Assembly: GCA_023430145.1 (NCBI GenBank) | Contig: JAEZCD010000019.1 | Span: 1 to 29,462, forward strand | DNA from: Pseudomonadota bacterium | GTDB taxonomy: Bacteria > Pseudomonadota > Alphaproteobacteria > Rhizobiales > Methylopilaceae | Direction: 5' to 3' | DNA length: 29,462 nt | Part shown: positions 21,479 to 29,329 of the stretch, piece after piece | How positions within the stretch are numbered: the stretch's first letter is position 1 | Layout of the letters: every line of letters starts with the position of its first letter | Position numbers and translations under genes: made by a program | Notes under the pieces: generated by a model | The model's input: the letters and a program-made list of their open reading frames with translations, nothing else | Told to the model about the DNA's origin: nothing | Database searches by the model: none

Positions 21479-22534
21479 TCAGGCCAGCTGCACGCGCGGA
21501 TCGAGCACCGGGTAGAGAATGTCGATCAGGAAGACCGACGCCGACACGGCGATGATCGAGATGGCGGTGACGCCGAGGACGAGGCTGTAGTCGGCCGAGT
21601 AGACGGCGCCGATGAGAAGCCGGCCGAGGCCCGGATAGCTGAACACCTGCTCGACAATGATGGCGCCGTTGAAGATCGCCCCGAGCGACATGGCGAGACC
21701 CGTCACCTGCGGCACGAGCGCGTTGCGCATGACGTAGGAGCCGAGGATGCGCCGCCGCGCGACGCCGCCGAGCTCGGCGTAGACGACGTAGTCCTCGGTG
21801 ACGATGTTGGAGACGAGCGCCCGCATGCCGAGGAACCAGCCGCCGATGCTGACCAGGATGATCGACAGCGCCGGCAGTATCGAGTGCAGGAGCACGCTGC
21901 CGACATAGTCGAGCGTGAATGCCTGCGGCACGTTCTGCGCCGCGCCGCCGCTGATCGGCAGCACCGGCCAGAGATAGCCGAAGATGATCAGGAGGACGAA
22001 GGCGCTGATGTAGTAGGGGATCGGATGGAAGGCGATGGCGACGACGCCGAAGAGCTTCAGGATGCGGCTGTTCCGGTAGTAGCCGCTGAGGCCGCCGAGC
22101 AGGTTGCCGAGCAGCCAGGCGAGCGCGGTGCAGGTGAAGAGAAGGCCGATCGTCCAGGGCAGCGCGCGGCCGATCAGCTCCGAGACCGGCGTCGGGAACG
22201 CCGACAGCGAGGGCCCGAAATCGAGGGTGAGGATGCGTCCCCAATAGACGAAGTACTGGTCGATGAGGCTGCCCTCGATGCCGTAGAGCTCCTGCAGGGC
22301 CTCACGCATGCGCAGCACCGCTTCCGGGCTCGTCTCGCTGAACGCGGTCATCGAGGCGATCATCTGCTCGACCGGATCGATCGGCGTCAGGTGGGTGATG
22401 AAGAAGGTGAGCGATATGCCGATGAAGACGACCAGCAGGAACTGCAGCAGTCGCTTGGCGACGTAGAGGGCGTATTTGCGCATGGCGGGGCTATCGCCGG
22501 GGCGGCGCGGGGCCGCCCCAGCCTCGATCTGCAT
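21479..22534 (-). CDS. Opp/Dpp-type ABC transporter permease (OppB/DppB type)
   Basis: A 351-aa permease beginning with a short cytoplasmic tail then Tyr-Val-Ala-Lys-Arg-Leu-Leu-Gln-Phe-Leu and a long hydrophobic helix. The ATG at 22534 has AGGAGG four bases upstream, so I keep it over the internal ATG at 22483, which has no ribosome site. The ATPase-contacting loop is Tyr-Ala-Glu-Leu-Gly-Gly-Val-Ala-Arg-Arg-Arg-Ile, followed by Val-Met-Arg-Asn-Ala-Leu-Val-Pro, matching the family. The loop before it (Gly-Gly-Trp-Phe-Leu-Gly-Met-Arg) is also typical. Confidence 0.93.
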   Translation of the reverse strand: MQIEAGAAPRRPGDSPAMRKYALYVAKRLLQFLLVVFIGISLTFFITHLTPIDPVEQMIASMTAFSETSPEAVLRMREALQELYGIEGSLIDQYFVYWGRILTLDFGPSLSAFPTPVSELIGRALPWTIGLLFTCTALAWLLGNLLGGLSGYYRNSRILKLFGVVAIAFHPIPYYISAFVLLIIFGYLWPVLPISGGAAQNVPQAFTLDYVGSVLLHSILPALSIILVSIGGWFLGMRALVSNIVTEDYVVYAELGGVARRRILGSYVMRNALVPQVTGLAMSLGAIFNGAIIVEQVFSYPGLGRLLIGAVYSADYSLVLGVTAISIIAVSASVFLIDILYPVLDPRVQLA

Positions 22535-22542
22535 CCGGCCTC

Positions 22543-24426
22543 CTACTGCTTCGTCGGCCGCAGCTTCGGCATCATGTAGCGCGAGTTACTCCAGTTGGGC
22601 ACCGGGTTGGCGTAAGGATTGGCCGCCGTCGGGTAGCCCTTCCAGTAGGTCTCGTCCATCATCGTGAAGACGTTGTAGGACATCAGCGGGATGATCGGCA
22701 TCTCGCGGACGGCGAGCTTCACGTACTCCTTGCCGAGTTCGATTCCCTTCGGGTCGTCGAAGGAGATGGCGCGGATCTGCTCGATGATCTTGTCGAGCTC
22801 CGGGTTCGACCAGCGCGACCAGTTGCGGGGCGTCTGCACGGTGCCCGCCGGCTGCACGAACTGCGAGTGCCAGCTGTCGAGGAAGAAGCTGAGATCGGGG
22901 TGACCGCCCCAGGTCTCGACGCTCCAGGAGATGATCACCTCGAAGTCGCCGCCGTTGCGGCGGGTGAGGAACGCCGCCTGCGCCGATTCGGTGGTGGCGT
23001 TGATGCCGAAGCGGCGCCACTGCTCGGCGATCATGGATCCGGCCCGGGTCATCACCGGCCGCGCCTCGCCCTCGACCACGACCTTGATCGAGAAGCGCTC
23101 GCCGTTCGGCATGTACCAGTCATTGCCGCGGCGGGTGAAGCCGGCCCGCTCGAGCAGCTGGGCGGCCGCCTCGGTGTCCTGCTTCCACCAGCCGAGCCCG
23201 AAGGCGGCGTCGACCTGCGCGTCGTCCGACGGGATCTGGTCGCCCATCGACGGCCGCAGCATGGCGGCGATCTGCCGACCGACGGTCGGGTCGTAGGGCT
23301 TGATCTTCTTCTTGCCGGTGTCGAGCTCGAACTCGGTGAGCCATTGCTGCATCGGCTTGTGGTAGAAGTCCGGATGCGTGCCCGTCGGCGGCACCGCGAT
23401 GGCCGAGATGGTCGCCGCACCGCGGTAGGAGGCCATCACGATCGGCTTGATGTCGAGCGCCAGCGCCAGTGCCCAGCGGACGTCGCGGTTCTGGAACTTC
23501 GGGTTCTGGTGGTTGAAGATGATCTGCGGCAGCGTCGGGTCGGGGTGCCCGTAGGGGAAGCCGTCGAACCAGCCCTTCGAGGTCGGCGAGCCTTTCACGA
23601 GCGTGAAGACGCCCTCCGGCGAGGTATCGTGGATGATGTCGAGCTGGTGGTTGAGCTGTGAGATGACGCGCTTGTCAGGCGGGCCGGGATCGAGATAGGT
23701 CACGTATTTCGGGCCGGGCTCGCCGAAGCGGCCGAGCGAGGTGCGCTGCCAGTCGTCGCGCCGCTGCCAGGTGAACCACTGGCCGTTCGGGTCGTAGCCG
23801 TGCAGCGTGTAGGCGCCGATCGAGATCGGCGGATTGAAGTCGAACTTCAGCGGGTCCTTACCCTCGAAGCCCTTCTTCGGCATGATCCACATGGCGTCCC
23901 AGCGCACCGTGAAGAGCGCGTGGAAGCGCGAGTTCGGCTTCTTCAGCTTGAAGACGACGGTGTGCTTGTCGGGCGCCGAGACGCTGTCGACGTTGAGCTG
24001 GACCTGCGCGCTGCGGACGAGGCCGTTGGTCTTCTTGTGCGTGTCGATGGTGAACAGCACGTCGTCGGCGGTGAACTCGGTGCCGTCGCTCCAGTAGAGA
24101 CCCGGCCGCAGCTTCACCGTCATCTCGGTGAAGTCGGCATTGTATTTCGGCGGCTCGGCGGCGAGGGAATTGTCCCAGACGCCTTCGATGCCGTGGTCGG
24201 GGTCGATATACCAGAACGTGTCGAGTGCCAGCTGCTGCAGGCCGGTCGAGCGCCCGCCGGCGTTCACCGCCCAGATGTTGAACCAGCCGGCGTTCTTGAT
24301 CGTCCCTTCCGGGTTCTCGACGATGAGGGTTTCGTTGCGCGGGACGTTCGAGCCCTGCGCGAGGGCGGCCGCGCTGAATATCAGTGCGCCCGCGGTGGCG
24401 AGCGCCACCGACCGCAACAATCGCAT
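22543..24426 (-). CDS. ABC transporter substrate-binding protein (family 5, peptide/oligosaccharide type)
   Basis: A 627-aa periplasmic receptor, first gene of the minus-strand operon. The Sec signal peptide (Arg-Leu-Leu-Arg, hydrophobic core, Ala-Leu-Ala before Gln24) has no lipobox. Family-5 features are Leu-Arg-Pro-Gly-Leu-Tyr-Trp-Ser-Asp-Gly-Thr-Glu-Phe-Thr-Ala-Asp-Asp-Val, the classic segment after the first strand, and Arg-Asp-Val-Arg-Trp-Ala-Leu-Ala-Leu-Ala-Leu-Asp. It is about 100 aa longer than typical peptide-binding proteins, closer to the longer family-5 proteins that bind oligosaccharides. GGAGG lies six bases before the ATG. With GH51 in the operon, an arabino-oligosaccharide ligand is the best guess. 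Confidence 0.93.
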   Translation of the reverse strand: MRLLRSVALATAGALIFSAAALAQGSNVPRNETLIVENPEGTIKNAGWFNIWAVNAGGRSTGLQQLALDTFWYIDPDHGIEGVWDNSLAAEPPKYNADFTEMTVKLRPGLYWSDGTEFTADDVLFTIDTHKKTNGLVRSAQVQLNVDSVSAPDKHTVVFKLKKPNSRFHALFTVRWDAMWIMPKKGFEGKDPLKFDFNPPISIGAYTLHGYDPNGQWFTWQRRDDWQRTSLGRFGEPGPKYVTYLDPGPPDKRVISQLNHQLDIIHDTSPEGVFTLVKGSPTSKGWFDGFPYGHPDPTLPQIIFNHQNPKFQNRDVRWALALALDIKPIVMASYRGAATISAIAVPPTGTHPDFYHKPMQQWLTEFELDTGKKKIKPYDPTVGRQIAAMLRPSMGDQIPSDDAQVDAAFGLGWWKQDTEAAAQLLERAGFTRRGNDWYMPNGERFSIKVVVEGEARPVMTRAGSMIAEQWRRFGINATTESAQAAFLTRRNGGDFEVIISWSVETWGGHPDLSFFLDSWHSQFVQPAGTVQTPRNWSRWSNPELDKIIEQIRAISFDDPKGIELGKEYVKLAVREMPIIPLMSYNVFTMMDETYWKGYPTAANPYANPVPNWSNSRYMMPKLRPTKQ

Positions 24427-24496
24427 GTCTTTCCTCCCTGAACGGCGTGAGGTAAGCGCCGCCGGCTCTTTTTGGCCGCAACGGGAGATTGCTACT

Positions 24497-24515
24497 CTTT
24501 ACATCATATGTAAAG
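24497..24515. promoter_or_regulatory. Perfect 8+8 palindrome between GntR and importer operon
   Basis: CTTTACAT, CAT, ATGTAAAG: perfect eight-base arms around a three-base centre, in the gap between the divergent regulator and transporter. It overlaps the predicted minus-10 of the importer operon and lies upstream of the regulator start, so it is the likely operator of the adjacent GntR/FCD protein. Confidence 0.65.
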
Positions 24516-24530
24516 GGAGATGGCGCTCAA
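24503..24530 (-). promoter_or_regulatory. Predicted promoter of the oligosaccharide importer operon
   Basis: On the minus strand TTGAGC (24525-24530) and TATGAT (24503-24508) are 16 bases apart. The minus-10 lies inside the palindrome at 24497-24515, so a bound regulator would block polymerase. Confidence 0.5.
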
Positions 24531-24548
24531 AAAAGGGACGGACGTGCG

Positions 24549-25295
24549 GTGTTGAATCTCGATCCGAGCGGCCCTGTGGAGGTCACGGCGGGCCTGCCGA
24601 ACGGCTTCGCGCGCCAGGCGGTCGACCGTCTCGGCCGCTGGATCGTGAACGACAGGTTCCCGCCGGACGCGCCGATGCCAACCGAGCCGGAGCTCGCGGC
24701 CTCGCTGGGCGTCAGTCGCGCCACCGTGCGCGACGCGATCAAGGTGCTCTCCGGCAAGGGCTTGGTCCGCACCGCGCGGCGCTACGGCACGCGCGTGCTG
24801 CCGGTCGAGGACTGGAACCTGCTCGACGGCGATGTCGTCGCCTGGCACCGGCGCGACCACCCGCGCATGCGCCGCATCTTCGCCGAGACGACGGAGCTGC
24901 GAATCATCATCGAGCCGGCCGCAGCCGCGCTCGCCGCCGAGCGGGCGACCGAGGGGCAGATCCGGACGATCGTCGATGCCGCCTACGGCATCCATCCCGA
25001 CGGCGGCGACGTGCGCGAGCTCTTCGAGGCCGATTGCAGGTTCCACGTCACCATTCTCGACGCCACCGGCAACCAGGTGATGCGGCAGCTGCGCCAGATC
25101 ATCGCCACCATGCTGTACGTGTCCTACGATTTCGGCGTCAGCCGGCCGGAGAACGATCCGGTCACGCGGCAGGGCCATATCGCGGTCGCCGAGGCGATCG
25201 CCGGCCGCGACGCGGGGGCCGCGCGCGAGCACATGGCGGAGATGCTCGAGCGGAACAGAAGCCTCGCCCTGAGTGAGGGCGAGTTGGTGCCGTAG
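24549..25295 (+). CDS. GntR family regulator with FCD domain (FadR subfamily)
   Basis: A 248-aa regulator. The frame is open from 24489, but an ATG there would place the palindrome inside the gene; the GTG at 24549, ten bases after GGGA, is preferred. The N-terminal winged helix shows Pro-Thr-Glu-Pro-Glu-Leu-Ala-Ala-Ser-Leu-Gly-Val-Ser-Arg-Ala-Thr-Val-Arg-Asp-Ala. The C-terminal FCD domain has Asp162 and His166 in Ala-Asp-Cys-Arg-Phe-His and His210 in Gly-His-Ile-Ala-Val, positions that bind metal in relatives. It is divergent from the importer/GH51 operon and probably represses it until a sugar-derived ligand binds. Confidence 0.93.
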   Translation: MLNLDPSGPVEVTAGLPNGFARQAVDRLGRWIVNDRFPPDAPMPTEPELAASLGVSRATVRDAIKVLSGKGLVRTARRYGTRVLPVEDWNLLDGDVVAWHRRDHPRMRRIFAETTELRIIIEPAAAALAAERATEGQIRTIVDAAYGIHPDGGDVRELFEADCRFHVTILDATGNQVMRQLRQIIATMLYVSYDFGVSRPENDPVTRQGHIAVAEAIAGRDAGAAREHMAEMLERNRSLALSEGELVP

Positions 25296-25300
25296 CTCCG

Positions 25301-25321
25301 GGCGCCCGCCGCATGGGCGCC
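25301..25321. terminator. Bidirectional terminator-like hairpin
   Basis: Perfect seven-base arms GGCGCCC (25301-25307) and GGGCGCC (25315-25321) with a seven-base loop lie between the convergent GntR and metal-transport ATPase genes. No clear U-tract on either side. Confidence 0.4.
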
Positions 25322-25331
25322 GCCGGTGGTT

Positions 25332-26099
25332 TCAGCCCGGTCGGTCGGCCGGCTTCATCGGGGCGACGAGCGGATCGCCGCCGGAGCTGCGGAGGATCTC
25401 CACCTCGACGCCGTAGACCCCGCGCAGGATGCCGGCGGTCAGGACCTCGGCCGGCGGTCCGTCGGCGACGAGGCGGCCTTCGTGCAGGAGGAGAAGCCGC
25501 GATGCATAGCGCGCCGCCAGCGACAGGTCGTGCAGGACCGCGACGACGACGGCGTCCCTCTCGCGGGCGTAACCGGAGATGAGGTCAAGAACGAGCAGCT
25601 GCCGCCTGAGGTCGAGCGCGCTCGTCGGCTCGTCGAGCAGGAGGATGTGCGGCTCGCGCACGAGGCGCTGGGCGAGCAGAACGAGCTGCTGCTGGCCGCC
25701 CGACAGCGTCGCCATCACGCGCTGCGCGAGATCGGCGAGGCCGACCGCGGCGATCGTCCGCGCGGCGGCGTCGAGGTCGCCGGCGGACAGATGCCAGCGC
25801 AGCCGCTCGATCCGGCCGAGCAGCACCACCTCGAAGACGGTGAGGCTCGCCCGCACCGCGGTCGACTGCGGCAGGTAGGCGAGATCGGCCGAGGTCGGCG
25901 CCGCGCGGCCGTCGAGACGGCAGCTGCCGCGGCTCGGCAGGAGGCCCGCCATTGCCTGCACGAGGGTCGACTTGCCGGCCCCGTTCGGGCCGCACAGGGC
26001 GGTCACCGCGCCGGCGCGGAACTCCGCCGAGACCTCGCGCAGGATGTCGCGGCCGCCGCGGCGAACCGAGAGGCGGTCGAGCCGGAGGGTTGCGCTCAT
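25332..26099 (-). CDS. ABC transporter ATP-binding protein (FecE/HmuV type)
   Basis: A 255-aa ATPase of the iron-siderophore/heme/B12 importer family. Walker A is Gly-Pro-Asn-Gly-Ala-Gly-Lys-Ser-Thr at 37-45, the signature is Leu-Ser-Gly-Gly-Gln-Gln-Gln-Leu, Walker B is Ile-Leu-Leu-Leu-Asp-Glu-Pro-Thr-Ser-Ala-Leu-Asp, and the switch His lies in Val-Leu-His-Asp-Leu-Ser. Tyr-Leu-Pro-Gln at the Q-loop is typical of this group. The start overlaps the permease stop by four bases. It is the last gene of its operon. Confidence 0.93.
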   Translation of the reverse strand: MSATLRLDRLSVRRGGRDILREVSAEFRAGAVTALCGPNGAGKSTLVQAMAGLLPSRGSCRLDGRAAPTSADLAYLPQSTAVRASLTVFEVVLLGRIERLRWHLSAGDLDAAARTIAAVGLADLAQRVMATLSGGQQQLVLLAQRLVREPHILLLDEPTSALDLRRQLLVLDLISGYARERDAVVVAVLHDLSLAARYASRLLLLHEGRLVADGPPAEVLTAGILRGVYGVEVEILRSSGGDPLVAPMKPADRPG

Positions 26100-27151
26100 C
26101 CCCAGCCCCCGGCGCCGCGGCGGAGCACCAGGGCGAAGAGGATCGGCACGCCGACCACCGCCGTGACGATGCCGACCGGCACGATGGCGCCCGGCGAGAC
26201 GAGCTTCGACACGACGGATGCCGCCGACAGGATCACCGCCCCCATGAGCGCGGAGGCGGGCAGCAGGATGCGCTGATCCTCGCCGACGAGCGCGCGGGCG
26301 GCGTGCGGTGCGACGAGGCCGACGAAGCCGATCGTGCCGACGAAGGCGACCGCCGCCGCCGTGACGAGGGCGACGACGACGAAGACGCGCCGCCGCAAGC
26401 CGTCGACGTCGATGCCGAGGCTGCGCGCCTGCGCATCGCCGAGACGCAGCGCGGTGAGCCGCCAGGCATCGCCGGCGAGCATCGGCAGCATCGCCGCGAG
26501 CACCGCGGCGAGCACGGCGACGCTCGTCCAGGTCGCCTTCATCAGGCTGCCGAACATCCAGAAGACGATCTGCTGCAGCACCTCGGGAGCGGCGAGATAC
26601 TGCAGCAGCGACTGGAAGGCCTGGAACATGAACAGGACGGCGATGCCGCCGAGCACGAGGATCTCCGCATTCGCGCCCCGCAGTCTCGCCACGGCGTAGA
26701 CGAGCAGGCAGGCGACGAGCGTCGACGCGAAGGCACAGAGCGGCGCGAGCAGCCAGGCGGGCAGCGGCACGGCGGCACCGAACATGATGGCGGCCGCGGC
26801 ACCGAAGCCCGCGGCGGCCGAGAAGCCGAGCGTGAAAGGGCTCGCCAGAGGATTGTCGAGGATCGTCTGCATCTGCAGGCCGGCGATGCCGAGCGCCATG
26901 CCGACGAGGGCCGCCATCAGCGTCATCGGCAGGCGGATCGACCAGATGATGGTCGTCGCCAGCCGGTCCGTTCCGGCTGGCCCCTCGAACAGTGCGGCGA
27001 CGGCGGCCGCCGGCGCCAGCGGGGAGGGGCCCGTGACGAGATCCGTCACGAGCAGGACGGCCGTCGTGGCGCCGGCTCCGAGGAGGAAGGCGGCGCGACG
27101 GCGAACGAGGCGGCGGTAGTCCGCCGCAAGTCCCGCCCGGGTGGTGGACAT
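26096..27151 (-). CDS. FecCD family ABC transporter permease
   Basis: A 351-aa inner-membrane permease with about ten membrane segments; it would work as a homodimer as in BtuC/FhuB-type importers. Family motifs are Ile-Arg-Leu-Pro-Met-Thr-Leu-Met-Ala (the Arg-Leu-Pro-Arg box with Met in the last place), Gly-Ile-Ala-Gly-Leu-Gln-Met-Gln-Thr-Ile-Leu-Asp-Asn-Pro-Leu-Ala-Ser-Pro, and Gly-Phe-Val-Gly-Leu-Val-Ala-Pro-His-Ala-Ala-Arg. It follows the binding-protein gene by 12 bases. Confidence 0.94.
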   Translation of the reverse strand: MSTTRAGLAADYRRLVRRRAAFLLGAGATTAVLLVTDLVTGPSPLAPAAAVAALFEGPAGTDRLATTIIWSIRLPMTLMAALVGMALGIAGLQMQTILDNPLASPFTLGFSAAAGFGAAAAIMFGAAVPLPAWLLAPLCAFASTLVACLLVYAVARLRGANAEILVLGGIAVLFMFQAFQSLLQYLAAPEVLQQIVFWMFGSLMKATWTSVAVLAAVLAAMLPMLAGDAWRLTALRLGDAQARSLGIDVDGLRRRVFVVVALVTAAAVAFVGTIGFVGLVAPHAARALVGEDQRILLPASALMGAVILSAASVVSKLVSPGAIVPVGIVTAVVGVPILFALVLRRGAGGWG

Positions 27152-27163
27152 GGCGCGCGGGCG

Positions 27164-28288
27164 TCAGTCTTTGGGGTCGAGCTTCAGCAGAAAAGTCCCT
27201 TCCGGCGCGACCGGCAGGTTCTCGCGATAGTAGTCGGCGAGCTCGGTGCGCGGATCGACGTCCGCGAATGCCGCCGGATAGAGCGCCTTGGCCATGTAGC
27301 GGAGGTAGACGTAGTCGTAGATCGTCCGCGTGCCGCCGTGATAGATCGCGTAGACCTGCCCGGCCTTCACGGCGGGCAGGTCGGCCCAGCCGGCGCGCTC
27401 CAGGTAGGGGCGGAGCCTAGCCCGCGTCGTCGCCGCGTCGATGCCAAATCCCATCAGCACGGCGTTCGGCATCGAGGTCCATTCCGAGCCGGTGACGAAG
27501 ATCGCGTCGGGCTTCGACGAGAGAACGTATCCCGGGTTGAGCGGGCCCCAATTGGCGATCTTGCCGGCCGCGATATTGGCGCCGCCGGCCAGATCCACGA
27601 CCCCGGCCCACATGCCCTTGCCATAGGAGTTGCCGTACTCGTCGCGCCCCTTCTGGCCGAGCTCGACATAGACCTTCGGCTTTGCGCCGGCCGAAGCCTT
27701 CGCGACCCGGGCGAGCGTGTCGTCGATCTTGGCGCGATAGGAACCGGCGAGGCGCTGCGCCCGCTCCTCGGTGCCCATGAGCCTGCCGATCGTCAGCGTG
27801 CTCTCGATGTGCTTGTCGACCGTCTGGGCGTTGTAGTCGACGACGACGATCGGGATGCCGGCGGCTTCGATGGTCGCGGCGGCGGCGCCGAGATAGTCGT
27901 ACTGCCCTTGCGAGAGGACGACCGCGTCGGGGCGGGCGGCGACGATCTTCTCGGCCGACATCGTGCCGTTGTCGACATCGCCGACGTCGACCAGCCCGGC
28001 GACCTTCGGGAACGCCTTCAGATAGGTCGCGTATTGCTGCGGGCGGTAGCCCTTCCAGTAGTGCAGGGAGACGCCGGCCAGGCGATCGATCGCGCCCGGG
28101 CCGACGATGGCGATGAAGTCCTCGAAGTAGAAGCCGAGCACCACGCGCTCGCCCGGTGCGGCGAGCGTGACCTTGCGGCCGGCGACGTCGGTGAGGCTCA
28201 CTTCCGCCCGGGCTTGCGGGGTCGCGGCGAGGAGGGCGAGGGCGAGCATGCCGGCACCGAGGCCGGCGCGAATTCGAGAGGGGATCAT
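27164..28288 (-). CDS. ABC transporter substrate-binding protein (iron/metal-chelate type)
   Basis: A 374-aa periplasmic receptor of the class III metal-chelate family. The ATG at 28288 gives a normal Sec signal peptide (Ser-Arg-Ile-Arg, hydrophobic core, Ala-Arg-Ala before about residue 29); the longer frame upstream lacks a ribosome site. The mature protein begins Val-Ser-Leu-Thr-Asp-Val-Ala-Gly-Arg-Lys-Val-Thr-Leu, the usual opening strand of the family. It then has Ala-Arg-Pro-Asp-Ala-Val-Val-Leu-Ser and a C-terminal Tyr-His-Gly-Gly-Thr-Arg-Thr-Ile-Tyr-Asp-Tyr. The ligand could be a siderophore, heme or another metal complex; no TonB receptor lies in the window. Confidence 0.92.
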   Translation of the reverse strand: MIPSRIRAGLGAGMLALALLAATPQARAEVSLTDVAGRKVTLAAPGERVVLGFYFEDFIAIVGPGAIDRLAGVSLHYWKGYRPQQYATYLKAFPKVAGLVDVGDVDNGTMSAEKIVAARPDAVVLSQGQYDYLGAAAATIEAAGIPIVVVDYNAQTVDKHIESTLTIGRLMGTEERAQRLAGSYRAKIDDTLARVAKASAGAKPKVYVELGQKGRDEYGNSYGKGMWAGVVDLAGGANIAAGKIANWGPLNPGYVLSSKPDAIFVTGSEWTSMPNAVLMGFGIDAATTRARLRPYLERAGWADLPAVKAGQVYAIYHGGTRTIYDYVYLRYMAKALYPAAFADVDPRTELADYYRENLPVAPEGTFLLKLDPKD

Positions 28289-28456
28289 TGTGCGAAATCC
28301 GAGGATGCGCGCTTTCGTGCGGCTCTCCGGCCGGACGACGGGACGCGACTGAGGTCCGATGCGTCGGGCGGCTGCGCCGACGCGCTGGCGCACGGCGCCG
28401 GACGCGGCGGAGCCTCGACGAGCGCAGCGCGGCTCCGACCGTTCGGGCGGAGGCTC

Positions 28457-28837
28457 TCAGGCCGCGCTGGGCGGTCCTCTCGGATGGGGGAGGCGCCGGT
28501 CCTTGCAGGCTAGGTCGGGTGCGCCGGCGCCTGCGGCGAGGGGCGCTGCGACGAGCTCGAAAATCGGCGCCGAAAGCGCCGCGACGAGCGGCGGCGGCAT
28601 CGAGGGCCCGCCGAGCAGCGGGCACCCGTGCAGGCAGCAGGGCGGCGTTCGACCCGGCGAGCCGGACTCGTCCTCGGCCTGGCTGCTGGAGCAGATGATG
28701 ACGCCGAAGAAGTCGACCTTCGGCGCGGCGGCGATGGCATCGGCGACCAGCCCGCCAGTCAGGAGCGCCTGGACGACGAGCGCACAGGCGACGACGAGCG
28801 CCGCCCAGGTCCGCCAGATCGTCTGTCCGATGCCCAC
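28457..28837 (-). CDS. DUF2946-like Cys/His-rich protein
   Basis: A 126-aa protein starting at GTG with GAAGG seven bases upstream. It has an N-terminal hydrophobic segment (Trp-Ala-Ala-Leu-Val-Val-Ala-Cys-Ala-Leu-Val-Val) that may be a signal anchor, then Ile-Ile-Cys-Ser-Ser and a Cys-Cys-Leu-His-Gly-Cys cluster at 67-72, a second hydrophobic stretch, and the C-terminal Arg-Gly-Pro-Pro-Ser-Ala. This layout matches DUF2946 proteins, small envelope proteins often found beside metal-uptake genes. The Cys/His cluster suggests metal binding. It lies 168 bases upstream of the metal-chelate receptor, on the same strand. Confidence 0.75.
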   Translation of the reverse strand: MGIGQTIWRTWAALVVACALVVQALLTGGLVADAIAAAPKVDFFGVIICSSSQAEDESGSPGRTPPCCLHGCPLLGGPSMPPPLVAALSAPIFELVAAPLAAGAGAPDLACKDRRLPHPRGPPSAA

Positions 28838-28854
28838 CGACGCGCCTTCGTCGC

Positions 28855-29115
28855 CTAAAGCGAAGCCCGAGCTAGCACCCCTGGCATCGTTTGCAAACGA
28901 GGAATGTTGCCGCGGGTCGGAGGTGCCCGGAGCTGCGGCGCGGCGGCGATTTTCGGCGGCCGCGCGCCGGCGTAGCGTGGCGCCGCCATGATCGACAACG
29001 CTCTCCGCGCGCTCTTCGCCGCCCCCATCGACCGTGCCGGGGCCGCGCCGGTCCCGTTGCCGACACCGTTCTTGTCCAAAAAACTGTTTATCGCCGTTTC
29101 GAAAACCGTGCTCAT
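28855..29115 (-). CDS. Possible small ORF at the head of the metal-uptake operon
   Basis: An 86-aa frame beginning Met-Ser-Thr-Val-Phe-Glu-Thr-Ala-Ile-Asn-Ser-Phe. The ATG at 29115 has GGAGA seven bases upstream and lies about 34 bases after a predicted transcription start. It ends 17 bases before the DUF2946 gene. In favour: the ribosome site and operon position. Against: no recognisable family, a low-complexity Ala/Arg/Pro-rich C-terminal half, and a 14-base palindrome inside the frame. It may be a leader peptide or a chance frame. Confidence 0.3.
   Translation of the reverse strand: MSTVFETAINSFLDKNGVGNGTGAAPARSMGAAKSARRALSIMAAPRYAGARPPKIAAAPQLRAPPTRGNIPRLQTMPGVLARASL
28887..28900. promoter_or_regulatory. 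Perfect 14-base palindrome upstream of the DUF2946 gene
   Basis: TCGTTTGCAAACGA is its own reverse complement. It lies 50 bases upstream of the DUF2946 start. It has the form of a regulator-binding site, but I cannot match it to a known alphaproteobacterial box (Irr, RirA, Zur). Confidence 0.35.
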
Positions 29116-29147
29116 AGAGACATCTCCGATCATACGCACCTGCCCGT

Positions 29148-29165
29148 GTGTTGCTATTATAACAC
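29148..29165 (-). promoter_or_regulatory. Extended minus-10 promoter overlapping a Zur-like palindrome
   Basis: On the minus strand TGTTATAAT (29156-29164) is a perfect extended minus-10 element; no good minus-35 is present. It lies inside GTGTT-N8-AACAC (29148-29165). The ten bases TGTTATAATA match the left half of the known Zur box of E. coli znu, but the right half fits poorly. It would drive the leftward metal-uptake genes. Confidence 0.4.
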
Positions 29166-29329
29166 GCGGAATCGAGGCGGAAAAAGGTGAATTGTTAAGA
29201 ATCGAGACTTGAGATCCGAAGTAATGCCGCCACTCAAGTGTAGACTAGTATCGTGCACGATTACCAGATTGTCAATAGTTATTTCCACTATATCTCGTGG
29301 TGTTCCCGGGAGCCGTAACTACTAATTGA
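29166..29329. other. AT-rich intergenic region
   Basis: Between the predicted metal-operon promoter and the flavin reductase stop the sequence is far richer in A and T than the rest of the window. No gene is seen. It contains the 12-base perfect palindrome ATCGTGCACGAT at 29250-29261, a possible operator. Confidence 0.4.

Noticed and set aside
20762..22579. Plus-strand open frame of about 605 codons.
   Set aside because: Antiparallel to two clear transporter permeases; rich in Asp, Glu, Arg and His as expected of a shadow frame.
25952..28513. Plus-strand open frame of 853 codons, the longest in the window.
   Set aside because: Lies opposite the FecCD permease and binding-protein genes; composition is typical of a reverse-strand artefact and no domain is visible.
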